Source: Tetracentron sinense (taxonomy: Eukaryota > Streptophyta > Magnoliopsida > Trochodendrales > Trochodendraceae). From it: a stretch of DNA of 64,000 nucleotides. Both the position numbers and the translations under genes were made by a program. The stretch is taken from the NCBI GenBank assembly GCA_015143295.1, contig CM026574.1, positions 12,836,938 through 12,900,937 of the forward strand, given 5' to 3'. Position 1 is the first letter of the stretch; the number at the start of each line of letters is the position of its first letter. This document shows positions 1 through 8,411 of the stretch, piece after piece. The notes below the pieces were generated by a model, which ran no database searches, was not told the origin of the DNA, and was given only the letters and a program-made list of their open reading frames with translations.

Positions 1-231
1 ATAATATCAGCGCCACATACATGGCCTCCAACCCAATCCTTCATTCTCGCAACAAACACATTGAAATTGATTATCATTTCATTCGTGAGCTAGTTATTAT
101 GGGCGATGTTCGTGTTCAGTTTGTCTCTACATTCAATCAAGTAGCTGATCTTTTTACCAAAGGACTGCCAAAGAGAAGATTTCGGTATCTCAAAAACAAA
201 CTCATGATCAAACCTCCATGAATTTGAGGGG
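1..231 (+). pseudogene. C-terminal remnant of a Copia polyprotein (end of RNase H)
   Basis: An open frame at 21-221 ends in the sequence that closes Copia polyproteins. It has the H-I-E/D-I-x-Y-H-F-I-R-E motif after the last RNase H catalytic region, then Q-V-A-D-L-F-T-K and a short basic tail. The rest of the element lies left of the window. A polypurine tract (AATTTGAGGGGG, 221-232) follows the stop, as expected just before a 3' LTR. Family assignment rests on motif recognition. Whether the upstream part is intact cannot be seen. Confidence 0.8.
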
Positions 232-234
232 GCG

Positions 235-560
235 TGATAGTGCACACATGAAGAGTTCCACTCTTATTAGACTTCTACATGATAGAGTCCACAACAGTGA
301 ACTCACTTCTACATGATAGAGTTTCATTATCTGTTTGCACAGTCCAACATTTTGTAATCACCTTGTAACGAGTCCATCTCTTATCTGTAAAGAGTTCTAC
401 TTGGTTGTAACCTTGTAGTACATCTATATAATTGAAATCACAGATCCCATATGTGGGTATAAAAAGTAGTAACAAGGGGAGAAAAATCAAATGGGGAGAA
501 GTCAAAGTCATGTGGAGAATGAAATGACTTCTCTCCTTTTTTATGGCCACATGTCACATA
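235..560 (+). repeat. Probable 3' LTR start of the Copia element
   Basis: The sequence after the polypurine tract starts with TG (TGATAGTGCACAC), as an LTR should. It contains TATA-like stretches (TATATAATT near 425 and GTATAAAAAG near 459). I could not find a convincing CA terminus or target duplication, so the right edge is a guess. The small minus-strand open frame at 275-550 lies inside it and resembles no protein I know. Confidence 0.4.
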
Positions 561-758
561 ATGTGTGGAAGCCCGAGACCAATTTATTGATATACATCAA
601 ATTAAAGAAAAAATTAACCAAACTTAAAATAAAAATTTAAAAGACAAAACTACCCTCATCTCCTTCTTTCACTTTCCGTGGTTTCCGACCAAAAAACGAA
701 GCAAGTCCTCTCTCCTATGGGTGTCTACTTGGAAACGAAAGGAACTGCCCTGCCAATG

Positions 759-1130
759 CACTACAAAATTAAAGACCTTTAGCGGCGCTTATAAAGTGCC
801 GCTAAAGGTACATTAAGTGCCGTTATTTCCAATAACGGCATTTCGATAAAATGCCGTTATTGACGTTGTCGGGGATTCATTTAGCGGCACTTTTAGCGGC
901 ACTTAATAAAAATGCCGCTATAAAGTCATCTATTGCGGCACTTCTGTAAATCCTTTAACGGCGTGTTTCAATAGACATTTCTGTCATTTTTCAGCCTCCC
1001 TATTGCGGCGTTAATTCTATTACGGCGCTTTCAAAGTGCCGTTAATGCTCCAATATTTAGCGGCATTTGTCAAAGCGCCACTGGTGATGTCAGAATCAAT
1101 AGCGGCAATTAATAAGCGCCGCCAATATGT
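759..1130. repeat. Left (3') subterminal repeat array of the CACTA element
   Basis: After the terminal repeat, short units such as TTTAGCGGC, AATGCCGTTATT and GTGCCGCTAAA recur in both orientations. Several form small hairpins, for example TGCCGTTATT/AATAACGGCA around 822-840. In the En/Spm family such arrays are the binding sites of the TNPA-type protein. The same motif family occurs at the right end. GC-rich cores stand out from the AT-rich surroundings. Confidence 0.85.
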
Positions 1131-1195
1131 ATGAATTAAAAAATATATTTATTTTTTGTACATTTTTTTTACCTGTATTGTTTGCACCTGCACCT

Positions 1196-1497
1196 GTCAG
1201 CAATATAAAATAATTTAAACAATGTGGATACAATTTTCCACCTCTAATCCATCCAATCCATGTATAAAACAAAATATATCCACCAAATCCGATAACCTAT
1301 ACTCATAATGAAATAATAACAAATATATACCTGTCCAAAAAAACCAGTCAACAATATAAAATAATTTAACAATGTTGATACAATTTTCTACCTGTAATCC
1401 ATCCAATCCATATATAAAATAAAATCCATCAAATCAGAATAACCTGTGCCCATAATGAAATAATAACAAATATATACATGCCCAAAAAAAAGTGTCG
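1196..1497. repeat. Tandem duplication, about 151 bp x 2
   Basis: Two diverged copies follow each other (about 1196-1346 and 1347-1497). They share CAATATAAAATAATTT, ACAATTTTC, CATCCAATCCAT and CATAATGAAATAATAACAAA in the same order. The sequence is AT-rich and non-coding. Confidence 0.8.
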
Positions 1498-2418
1498 GGT
1501 AGTAACAAAAAAAAATCATAAGTCTGCCTAGCTATCTCCCTCCGGTTGGCTCCCTCCGACTGCTCTAAAACCCGACATGTGTGTGCTGCCAGCTCCCTCC
1601 TGAAAAGATAATAAAATACAATTGATTATTAGAATATCGAAATGATAAAATTTATGAATTCATAATTAATTATAATCTGCAAAAAAACAATGTCATCTCA
1701 GATTTTTTTATACATAGAGAGTTTAAATAGATAAAAGTCTATTATCTATTTGATGGTGAAGATATTTCACTCCAAAAAAACATGTAGTTTCAAATTTTCA
1801 GTTTGATAAACTGTCATTTCTAAATGCATTAGCAGACTGACATCGTAGAATTGGTATCCCATTTTTTTTCCAAGCGTTGGCAACTTGGCAGTTGAGATGA
1901 TAAAATATTTGTTTTCATTTTTAGTATAAGATCTTAGAACATGGGTTTAAATAGTAAAGGAACAAGCTGAGAGGAAAGATGAAAATAACATGTGACGACT
2001 TTTTGCACGAAGCGTGTTCTACTAAATATGCTCACCAAAAATCATATTACCTACTGCTTTATGCACCCTAAGAGTGCAAAACGCAATTTGCAGCCTTGAA
2101 CTGCTTATTGGGACAAAGGCCCAAAGTTGTGGCTTGGATAAAATTTTAGTCATTCTTAAGACTAAGTCATTGCCTAGACATTGAGAAATTAAAACCATTT
2201 TATCAATCAAGAAACACACACACACAAAAAAGAACAGAACAATGTATGAATTCAGTCCACTGAACAGAGTAATACATATGCACAAATGATCTATTTAAAT
2301 ATGTATATTATATATAGGTAGCCGAAACTTGTAAAAGAGGTATAAATGAATTGAAACAATTGACAAAAACATTGATTTTCTTGTTGATGTATGATTTTGA
2401 TAAATAGATAGTGAAATA
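1498..2418. other. AT-rich non-coding stretch inside the CACTA element
   Basis: I see no coding signal, RNA gene or clear repeat here. The open frame at 2022-2285 on the minus strand resembles no known protein. Confidence 0.6.
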
Positions 2419-2619
2419 TCAACCCAATATGAGATTTTTTAAGGCTTCCTGTGCAAGGTTGTGAGCCAGAGTGTTTGCTTCTCTATATATGAAGTTGAAG
2501 GTGAATTCCTCACACAGGTTCCTCATCCTACTGATGTCCTCTAGTATTATAGATCTCCACATGAGCTTGGCAGAGGTCATGGACAAAAAGTCAGTGAGTT
2601 TTTTTTTAGTTGGATTCAA
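2419..2619 (-). pseudogene. Fragment of an RNase H-like domain (LINE-type)
   Basis: The minus-strand frame ends with a pattern typical of the C-terminal part of plant RVT_3/RNase H-like domains of non-LTR elements. It runs L-x-D-I-x-x-M-R, then F-x-F-N-F-I-Y-R-E-A-N, then A-H-N-L-A-Q-E-A. Only about 60 codons remain and no reverse transcriptase is adjacent. It lies in the cargo zone and is probably a captured or nested fragment. Confidence 0.55.
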
Positions 2620-2662
2620 TTATTAGTTGCTGCCAACCTCAAGATATGGCTGTTTGGGCACA
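2606..2662. repeat. Segment shared with 6486-6550
   Basis: TAGTTGGATTCAATTAT and CTGCCAACCTCAA occur here and again around 6510-6551, in a different arrangement, together with CTCAAGATATG pieces (also near 2715). This suggests shuffled copying between parts of the cargo zone. Confidence 0.6.
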
Positions 2663-3288
2663 CCCAGGGTGTATTGATGGTGAATGAGAGGATTTTGTTA
2701 CTGTTCATGATCTTCTCAAGATATGGCTGTTTGGTCCTCAAGGTTACATGATTGGATCCTAAGAGTTAGTGTATCTTAACAACAGTGAAAAGTGTCAAGA
2801 GGGACAGGTGTTGACTTGTATGATGGAACATGGAAGCCAGTAGGATTTCTTCTTGCGAGGGCCAGAAGAGATCATTTCCCACTAATGTAATAAGAACGAG
2901 ATTGGGCACAGCAAGATCATTTCTGTAAGAAGCAAGACCAGTTCCGTCAATTTCGAAAGAAAATGTTTACTTTCTGGTTTTTAAAAAACCAATCCAAGAC
3001 CAAGGAAAGCGTGAAACTCGGAGAAACACGTCATCACTGCCACGGCAATCACCGTTCCAACCAGAAGCCTTAGTTGCTCTGGGCTGACGTCCGCGTCACC
3101 CGCCAACTAAATCACACCTTCATGTGACCCCTAAACAGTAACGAAAACATAGGGCATATAATAAATCATTATATATGCCCAAGACATAGATATTGATTCA
3201 GTGTTTTTCCTTTGGCGACGTGTTTCTCCGATGAGATATGTAATTGGGGCATGTAATGGTTATAAATCAGCTGGTCGACGTGTTACAG

Positions 3289-3519
3289 TTACGGCATCGC
3301 ATCCTCCGAGAAGTACTGCCCATCACAAATAAGCCTATCCAAGTAAGCCCTCCCTCGGTTCTTCACCATCACCGAACGCGATCTCACCTCTTCCGAAGTC
3401 GGACTGAGCAAGCTCCTGAGATGCTTTAGATGCCAACTGATTTCGTAATCGTCTTTCATTGCATCAAACTCTCCAAGCTCTTCGCCTGTCAGTTGCGATC
3501 CGTACCTCTCTAGATCCAT
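3289..3519 (-). pseudogene. Captured fragment of a CCDC97/DUF2052-like gene
   Basis: An ATG at 3519 opens a 76-codon minus-strand frame. It holds L-x-x-F-D-A-M-K-D-D-Y-E-I, W-H-L-K-H-L-R, V-K-N-R-x-R-A-Y-x-D-R-L and G-Q-Y-F-S-E-D-A-M. This matches, from memory of the family, the conserved core of the plant coiled-coil-domain-97-like (DUF2052) protein. The match stops abruptly at the left, where the host protein would continue. A captured exon piece is the best explanation. It has no promoter or full domain of its own. Confidence 0.6.
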
Positions 3520-3616
3520 TCATAGAAAAACAAAATGGTTTGGGAATCAGAAAATTTTTCTCGAGTTTTAGGGTTTTCAGAGAGATGAAGATAAGGTGTT
3601 TGTAAAAAGGTACCTA

Positions 3617-3640
3617 AGAAATTCTCCGATGAGAATTTCT
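3617..3640. repeat. Perfect hairpin, 10-bp arms, 4-nt loop
   Basis: AGAAATTCTC at 3617-3626 and GAGAATTTCT at 3631-3640 are exact inverses around CGAT. It sits just left of the ketoacyl-CoA synthase fragment. Confidence 0.9.
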
Positions 3641-3683
3641 ACCTCGATCTATGTATATGCAAGTGATTTTTTCAGTCAATGCA

Positions 3684-4020
3684 CTACTCAGATTTCAAAG
3701 GCAAAATTCATCGATCTGGCTAGAACATCCAGCAACTTCGATGATGCCGCGATTCAGTTTCAGCATCGGGTCCTCAAGAACTCTGGCATTGGGGACGAGA
3801 CCTACTTGCCAAGATCGGTGTTCCTTCCCGGACGGCACAAAGTAACCCTCAAGGATGGGCGAGAAGAGGCAGCTATGGTCATGTTTGGTGCTGTGGATGA
3901 CCTCCTTGCCACCACTGGAGTGCGGCTCAATGACATTAAGATCCTTATCGTGAACTGCAGCATTCTCAACACCACACCATCGCTCTCGGCGATGGTTATA
4001 AATCATTACAAGCTTCGGCA
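3684..4020 (+). pseudogene. Captured 3-ketoacyl-CoA synthase (KCS/FAE1) fragment
   Basis: About 112 codons read without a stop. They match the N-terminal part of the FAE1_CUT1_RppA condensing-enzyme domain: F-I-D-L-A-R, F-Q[16 protein letters not shown], [21 protein letters not shown] and [15 protein letters not shown]. Whole enzymes are near 500 residues and elongate very-long-chain fatty acids at the ER. Similarity stops right after K-L-R, before the Cys-His-Asn catalytic residues, so the fragment cannot be active. The open frame continues to 4072 with unrelated residues. Good preservation suggests a recent capture or a low mutation load. Confidence 0.85.
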
Positions 4021-4072
4021 TGAAGGTGTGATTAGTCACTTATCACTGTTAATTTTAATTTTTGGAAACTAA

Positions 4073-4440
4073 TCTTAGGACTTATATTTACTTTCAAGAT
4101 GAACTTACTTATAGGAGTGTCATTGGTGCATATGATGGCAGAAAAGCATCGTTAGAGTATCTTTATCTAGGCAACCGTTAATTAGGACCTCAAGACAAAT
4201 TCCTCTTACCTTAAATTCTAACTAGGACGCTTAAACTCCTGAATAAGCAGTAAGAAAGGATAGTAAAGTTGACTATAACCATAATACAGCGCATTATTTG
4301 TGTCTTAGAAAAATATTACAGATGAACAACGTCGAATCTGCATTTTCATGTTTCCAAATTGTAGGTTACCCATACTAGGATCCTTGATGAGTCTTCTTGT
4401 TTGATTTACTTGTTTCGAGGTTTTCTAGAGATGGTTAGCC
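4073..4440. other. Unassigned cargo-zone sequence
   Basis: Non-coding sequence between the ketoacyl-CoA synthase fragment and the first hairpin of the next group. No family was recognised. Confidence 0.5.
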
Positions 4441-4467
4441 TTCTGCTGATAATTGTCTTCAGCAGAA
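4441..4467. repeat. Perfect hairpin, 9-bp arms, 9-nt loop
   Basis: TTCTGCTGA (4441-4449) and TCAGCAGAA (4459-4467) are exact inverses. Confidence 0.85.
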
Positions 4468-4806
4468 TACCTTAATTATAATGACTAATTTCTATAGCCT
4501 TAAAAGGGTTATTAAAAAATAATAGTACAAAACAAGAAGAGAATATGTTTTATTGAGTAGTGCTCTCATCATCCGCATCTCCAAAGCTGTTTGTATATAG
4601 GTGACCAGCTGTAGAGGGATTGTAGAAAGCTTTATGTATATAGGTGACCAACTATATAGGAGTTGGAGGACATTATTACATATCTTATATGCTATAGGTA
4701 CCACAACAAACCTCAGTACAATGCAATAAGCAAACCAAACCAGGGAAGCTAAATATAACAGTAGGAACTATTGGTTTGAGCTCTATGTTAATTTCTATTT
4801 GCGAAC
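4468..4806. other. Unassigned cargo-zone sequence
   Basis: This AT-rich stretch holds a local repeat of TATAGGTGACCA (near 4597 and 4639). A 21-bp piece (about 4559-4579) is the inverse of 6361-6381. No coding match was recognised. Confidence 0.5.
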
Positions 4807-4895
4807 CAAAAACCCAAGCCTCTACCTTTAAAAAACTGATTGAGATGATGTAACCTTGGAATGTAGTAAAACTCGGTCTGAGGCTTGGGTTTTTG
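4807..4895. repeat. Inverted repeat, 16-bp arms, 57-nt spacer
   Basis: CAAAAACCCAAGCCTC at 4807-4822 is the exact inverse of GAGGCTTGGGTTTTTG at 4880-4895. The spacer contains AAAAAACTGATTGAGATGATG, which recurs at about 6238-6258. Confidence 0.9.
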
Positions 4896-5019
4896 TTGAC
4901 ATAGACATAGATATAGGTTAATTCCTTTGGCGTCTCTTTTCTTAGGTACATTGTACAGACAACTTCCATATAGCTAGCTTTATCACAATCAGCTGGTCAT
5001 TTTCGCATATAAATCATTA

Positions 5020-5238
5020 ACATATAAAAGGGTGGTTTGGGTTGGATTCTGAGGATGAGATTATATCTGAGATGGGGTTCTTCGCGGAGAGCTGTAAAGG
5101 GGTTTTGTGGAGCAGCTCAGAGAAGGGTTTTTGTAGGGTTTTAGGAGTAGAGAAGAGGGGATTTTGATATGGGAATGGAGAGAGAAGATGGGGTTTTTCT
5201 ATAGAAGATTGGAAAGAAGTGATATTGATAGTAGCCAT
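5020..5238 (-). pseudogene. Captured first exon of a probable plastid-targeted protein
   Basis: The minus-strand ATG at 5238 opens about 73 codons rich in Ser, Thr, Pro and Leu with few acidic residues, the usual make-up of a chloroplast transit peptide. Upstream on that strand is a CT-rich leader with a run of CCATCT units (about 5281-5315), typical of a plant 5' UTR. The frame ends without a recognisable mature domain. I do not recognise the parent gene. It could also be a chance open frame, but leader plus transit-like start argue for a captured 5' gene end. Confidence 0.45.
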
Positions 5239-5417
5239 GGAATTTAGGAGAAGACGGATTGAAGAAGAGAAACTGAGAAAGAGATGGAGATGGAGATGGA
5301 GATGGAGAGAACAAAAGAAGTGAAAAATCTTTTTCACTTCTTTAATATATACATTGCACGATGACGTCATTTTCGCATGTATTAATCAGCTTCTCGACAT
5401 GTTTTATTGACTTGAAT

Positions 5418-5456
5418 GATTGAGATATCCGACCAACTTAATCGGATATCTCAATC
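5418..5456. repeat. Perfect hairpin, 15-bp arms, 9-nt loop
   Basis: GATTGAGATATCCGA (5418-5432) and TCGGATATCTCAATC (5442-5456) are exact inverses around CCAACTTAA. Confidence 0.95.
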
Positions 5457-5480
5457 AGCTATTATATCAAAAGTGACAAT

Positions 5481-5517
5481 AGCTGCAGGTAATGGTTATA
5501 AATCATTACCTGCAGCT
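5481..5517. repeat. Perfect hairpin, 14-bp arms, 9-nt loop
   Basis: AGCTGCAGGTAATG (5481-5494) and CATTACCTGCAGCT (5504-5517) are exact inverses. The 18 bases ATGGTTATAAATCATTAC at 5492-5509 are identical to 3992-4009 of the ketoacyl-CoA synthase fragment. Confidence 0.95.
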
Positions 5518-5593
5518 ACTTGTAGAGAGGGAATGGGATAACTCTGCTGTTAGGCGACCGCAAGATGGCTGATCTGGGCATGTAGGGGTACTG

Positions 5594-5665
5594 TTTTGGG
5601 GACTGTTACATGGGTTGTTTGGGACTGTTACAGTGGCTGTTTGGGACTGTTACAGGGGCTGTAAT
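5594..5665. repeat. Short tandem repeat, about 21-bp unit
   Basis: Units of the form TTTGGGACTGTTACAGTGGCTG repeat about three times with small changes. They create the glycine/valine-rich open frame at 5610-5792, which I do not treat as a gene. Confidence 0.75.
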
Positions 5666-5856
5666 GGGGTTGTTTTGGACCTGTGTTGGGGTTTGTGGCT
5701 GCTGTTTTTGGGTTGTGAAAAGAAGGGGAAGTGGTTGCTATTTTGAATATGAACGGAAGCTGAACAGGGTGGCCACTTTGAAGTGGTTTTGAGAGTTGAA
5801 CAGGTAAAAAAAATTTACCCTCTCTACCTTACGCCTAACAGCTATTTACCCCGTCT

Positions 5857-5899
5857 CTGCTAAAGGTTGAGCTTACCGACCAAGCTCAACCTTTAGCAG
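5857..5899. repeat. Perfect hairpin, 18-bp arms, 7-nt loop
   Basis: CTGCTAAAGGTTGAGCTT (5857-5874) and AAGCTCAACCTTTAGCAG (5882-5899) are exact inverses around ACCGACC. This is the longest perfect arm pair in the cargo zone. Confidence 0.95.
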
Positions 5900-5912
5900 T
5901 GAAAGAAGTGAT

Positions 5913-5934
5913 GAAGGCCTCTTTTGAGGCCTTC
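5913..5934. repeat. Perfect hairpin, 9-bp arms, 4-nt loop
   Basis: GAAGGCCTC (5913-5921) and GAGGCCTTC (5926-5934) flank TTTT. Confidence 0.9.
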
Positions 5935-6485
5935 CTTATGGTATTGCTTGCTGGGGGAGGTGGTCGGATCTTCTGCAAGTCAGACCAAGAGTTGATTGTA
6001 TTAGGGCAGACCCTAATACAATCCTGAGGGTTTTGTTCCATAGGAATGATCCCACGGCAAATCAGTTCCTGAAGAGGACATTTCAATTAGCAAAGAGGAA
6101 ATGAAGAAGATGATTTACTTGTGTAGATGAAGTGATAAGAGCCTATATGTGATGTAACATGGTATTCACTGGAATAGCACTATCAAAAGTTCCATTGTCA
6201 TTGACTTTAGCTTCCCCTAATTGTACCAAAGAAAGAGAAAAAACTGATTGAGATGATGAATCAATATTTATTTTAATTTTTGAAGTAAGGTAGAGACTAG
6301 CTTACATAATAGAAATTAACATAATATTTTATCACAATCAGCTGGTTGACGTGTTTCTCCGATGCGGATGATGAGAGCACTACCCCTAATTGGGGCTGAC
6401 ATGAGGAATTTGGAACTTTTGGCCCTTTCTATTTTTTTCCTTTCTTGGTCTGGATGAATTATGGTTGTGATTAGTGAAGAAAAGG
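5935..6485. other. Cargo-zone filler with one more hairpin
   Basis: A perfect hairpin lies at 5994-6023 (GATTGTATTAGGG / CCCTAATACAATC, 4-nt loop). A 66-codon minus-strand open frame (6086-5886) spans it. The frame has a Pro-rich stretch and matches no family I know. 6328-6346 repeats 4979-4997 exactly (19 bp) and 6348-6364 repeats 3217-3233 exactly (17 bp). Confidence 0.7.
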
Positions 6486-6543
6486 GTTCTCAAGATATGA
6501 CCCACAGTAACTAACAACTGCCAACCTCAATTTTTAGTTGGAT

Positions 6544-7180
6544 TCAATTATCTGATCCTTCTATAATTTCTCCGATATTCTCCTTTAAGTATCCTACTGC
6601 TATCCCTTCCTTTGATAAAATATTTTTGGTGTTCATACTGTTATCTATTTCCGAGTTTTTCTCTACTTCTTCTAGAGGTCTATCCTTGATCTCCACCTCT
6701 ACCTTTTCTGAACTTTCATCTGACATACTCTCCAATTGGTTAAAAGATACGGATTTTCCAGAAGACCCAAAAGCCTTTGCAACCCATATTCTGGTTGTTT
6801 ATTTATGAACATCATTCTGAACTGAACCAGCACCTATGTGTGTATTTTTCTGCAAATCTTTTACTTCCTCTGCAGCTTTTCCTCCCACCGTAGCCCCTTT
6901 GCTTGGGAGTCTACGAGCTCCCAACTTACAGATTTTTATACTATGCCCCAACTTTTGACATAAAGAGCAGTATGTACAATCATTCTCATAACTATTTCCT
7001 GCCATCTTCCTGAAGAACTTAATCCCAACCAAAACCTTGATGGTTTAGTTTTTCTCAAATCCATCTTGATGCAAATCCGAGCCATGCTAGGCCGAGAGAT
7101 ATTTCGAGTAGGGCCATCCACCATTAATACCTTCCCAACTATACTTCCTATCGTAGCAACTAGCAAGATCTTTAGCATTG
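6544..7180 (-). pseudogene. LINE ORF1 fragment (zinc-knuckle region)
   Basis: Two overlapping minus-strand frames carry parts of the plant LINE ORF1-like protein. One has D-G-P-T-R-N, R-P-S-M-A-R-I-C and M-D-L-R-K-T-K-P, as found before the knuckle. The other has C-x2-C-x4-H-x4-C (Cys-Ser-Leu-Cys, then His and Cys), a zf-CCHC_4-type knuckle, followed by an acidic, low-complexity tail. At least one frameshift separates them. The start is missing and no endonuclease or reverse transcriptase follows. Confidence 0.65.
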
Positions 7181-7379
7181 AACAAGTTAAATGCTATTTG
7201 AAATATCAAGATTGAAACCTGAGATGAAACCTGAGATGGCTTATTATCCCACTTTTTAAAAAAAATGCTATTTGAAATACCATTTTTTTTAAAAATGGTT
7301 TTAAAAAAAACAACCTTTAGAGGACAAAATAGTAAAACCTCATATATAGCTATCCCCATATATAGCTGTTGGAGGGCTA

Positions 7380-7489
7380 AATAAATAAATATATATATAT
7401 ATATATAATCATTAGAAGGCAAAATAGTAAAACTCCAACAAAAATCATCGCCTCAAGGGTGTGCAAAATATAGCATGTGCTATATTTTG
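7380..7489. repeat. TA microsatellite and 26-bp palindrome
   Basis: A TA run lies at about 7387-7408. At 7464-7489, CAAAATATAGCA and TGCTATATTTTG are exact inverses with a 2-nt centre. TGCTATATTTTG recurs just downstream (about 7495-7506). Confidence 0.85.
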
Positions 7490-8111
7490 TGTCATGCTAT
7501 ATTTTGGCACATGCATTTTCAATTATTGGAGCAGTTTTATTTTTTTGTTCCAAATGTTATAATTTGACACTAGAACTCGTTAAATAGAAATCCATAACAC
7601 GCACACCCCCTTAACACTAAATGTATAAGCATCTACTCGTAACTCTAAGGTGCAACTGACAATAGCATTTCATCTATTTCAGCTATCAATGTCTAATTAG
7701 AACTAAAAAAATGAACATATTTTTGAGTGTTCATTAAAATATCTAATTAAATCCAAGAGAAGAACTTTCAATCACAATCACAGAAACGTTAAATCCAAGA
7801 GAACAGAGGAAAGCACACCAAATCTAAGAGACAAGAGAAGAAGAAATTATAAAAGCAAATAAACAGGAAAAACTTAAAAAAAATCAAGAACTACAGTCTA
7901 CAACCCATGAAAACCATCGATAGGAATAGAAACGATGCAAATGAAAAAAGATTCGATGAACAAGAGCACTAAAATGAAAGCACCCGGTCATTCCAGATCA
8001 AAGAAGATAGAGCTGAAAATGGTTTTACTATTTTCAGGTTTCACCATTTCAGGTTTCACCACTAACATCGTTAGGGCCTCTAAAGGTTTTACTATTTGAA
8101 ATATCTCTAGA
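7490..8111. other. Non-coding, AT-rich
   Basis: No coding or structural signal was recognised apart from A-rich stretches. It lies downstream of the TNPA-like gene, between the cargo zone and the CAC-rich repeat. Confidence 0.5.
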
Positions 8112-8362
8112 CTCACCAACCACCACTACACCACCACCACTACCATCACGCATCCACCACTAGCACCACTATCATACACCACCACCACAACAACTAGCAC
8201 CACCACTACCCACCAACCACCATTACACCACCACCATACACCCATCCACCACCACCACCACCACCATACACCCATCCACCACTAGCACAACTATCATACA
8301 CCACCACCACCACCATACACCCATCCACCACTATCATACACCACCACCACCATCATACACCA
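8112..8362. repeat. CAC/ACC-rich microsatellite
   Basis: Imperfect (CAC)n/(CCA)n runs alternate with ATACACCCATCC and CACTAGCACC units over about 250 bp. It may overlap the 3' end of the minus-strand transcript of the TNPA-like gene. Confidence 0.85.
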
Positions 8363-8411
8363 AACGATTACAAGAACTGAATTTAAACAAACAAATGTTC
8401 AATAAAATTAC

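Noticed and set aside
3596-4072. Functional ketoacyl-CoA synthase
   Set aside because: Only about a fifth of the enzyme is present and the catalytic residues are absent.
5610-5792. Small Gly/Val/Cys-rich protein
   Set aside because: It is the translation of a 21-bp tandem repeat.
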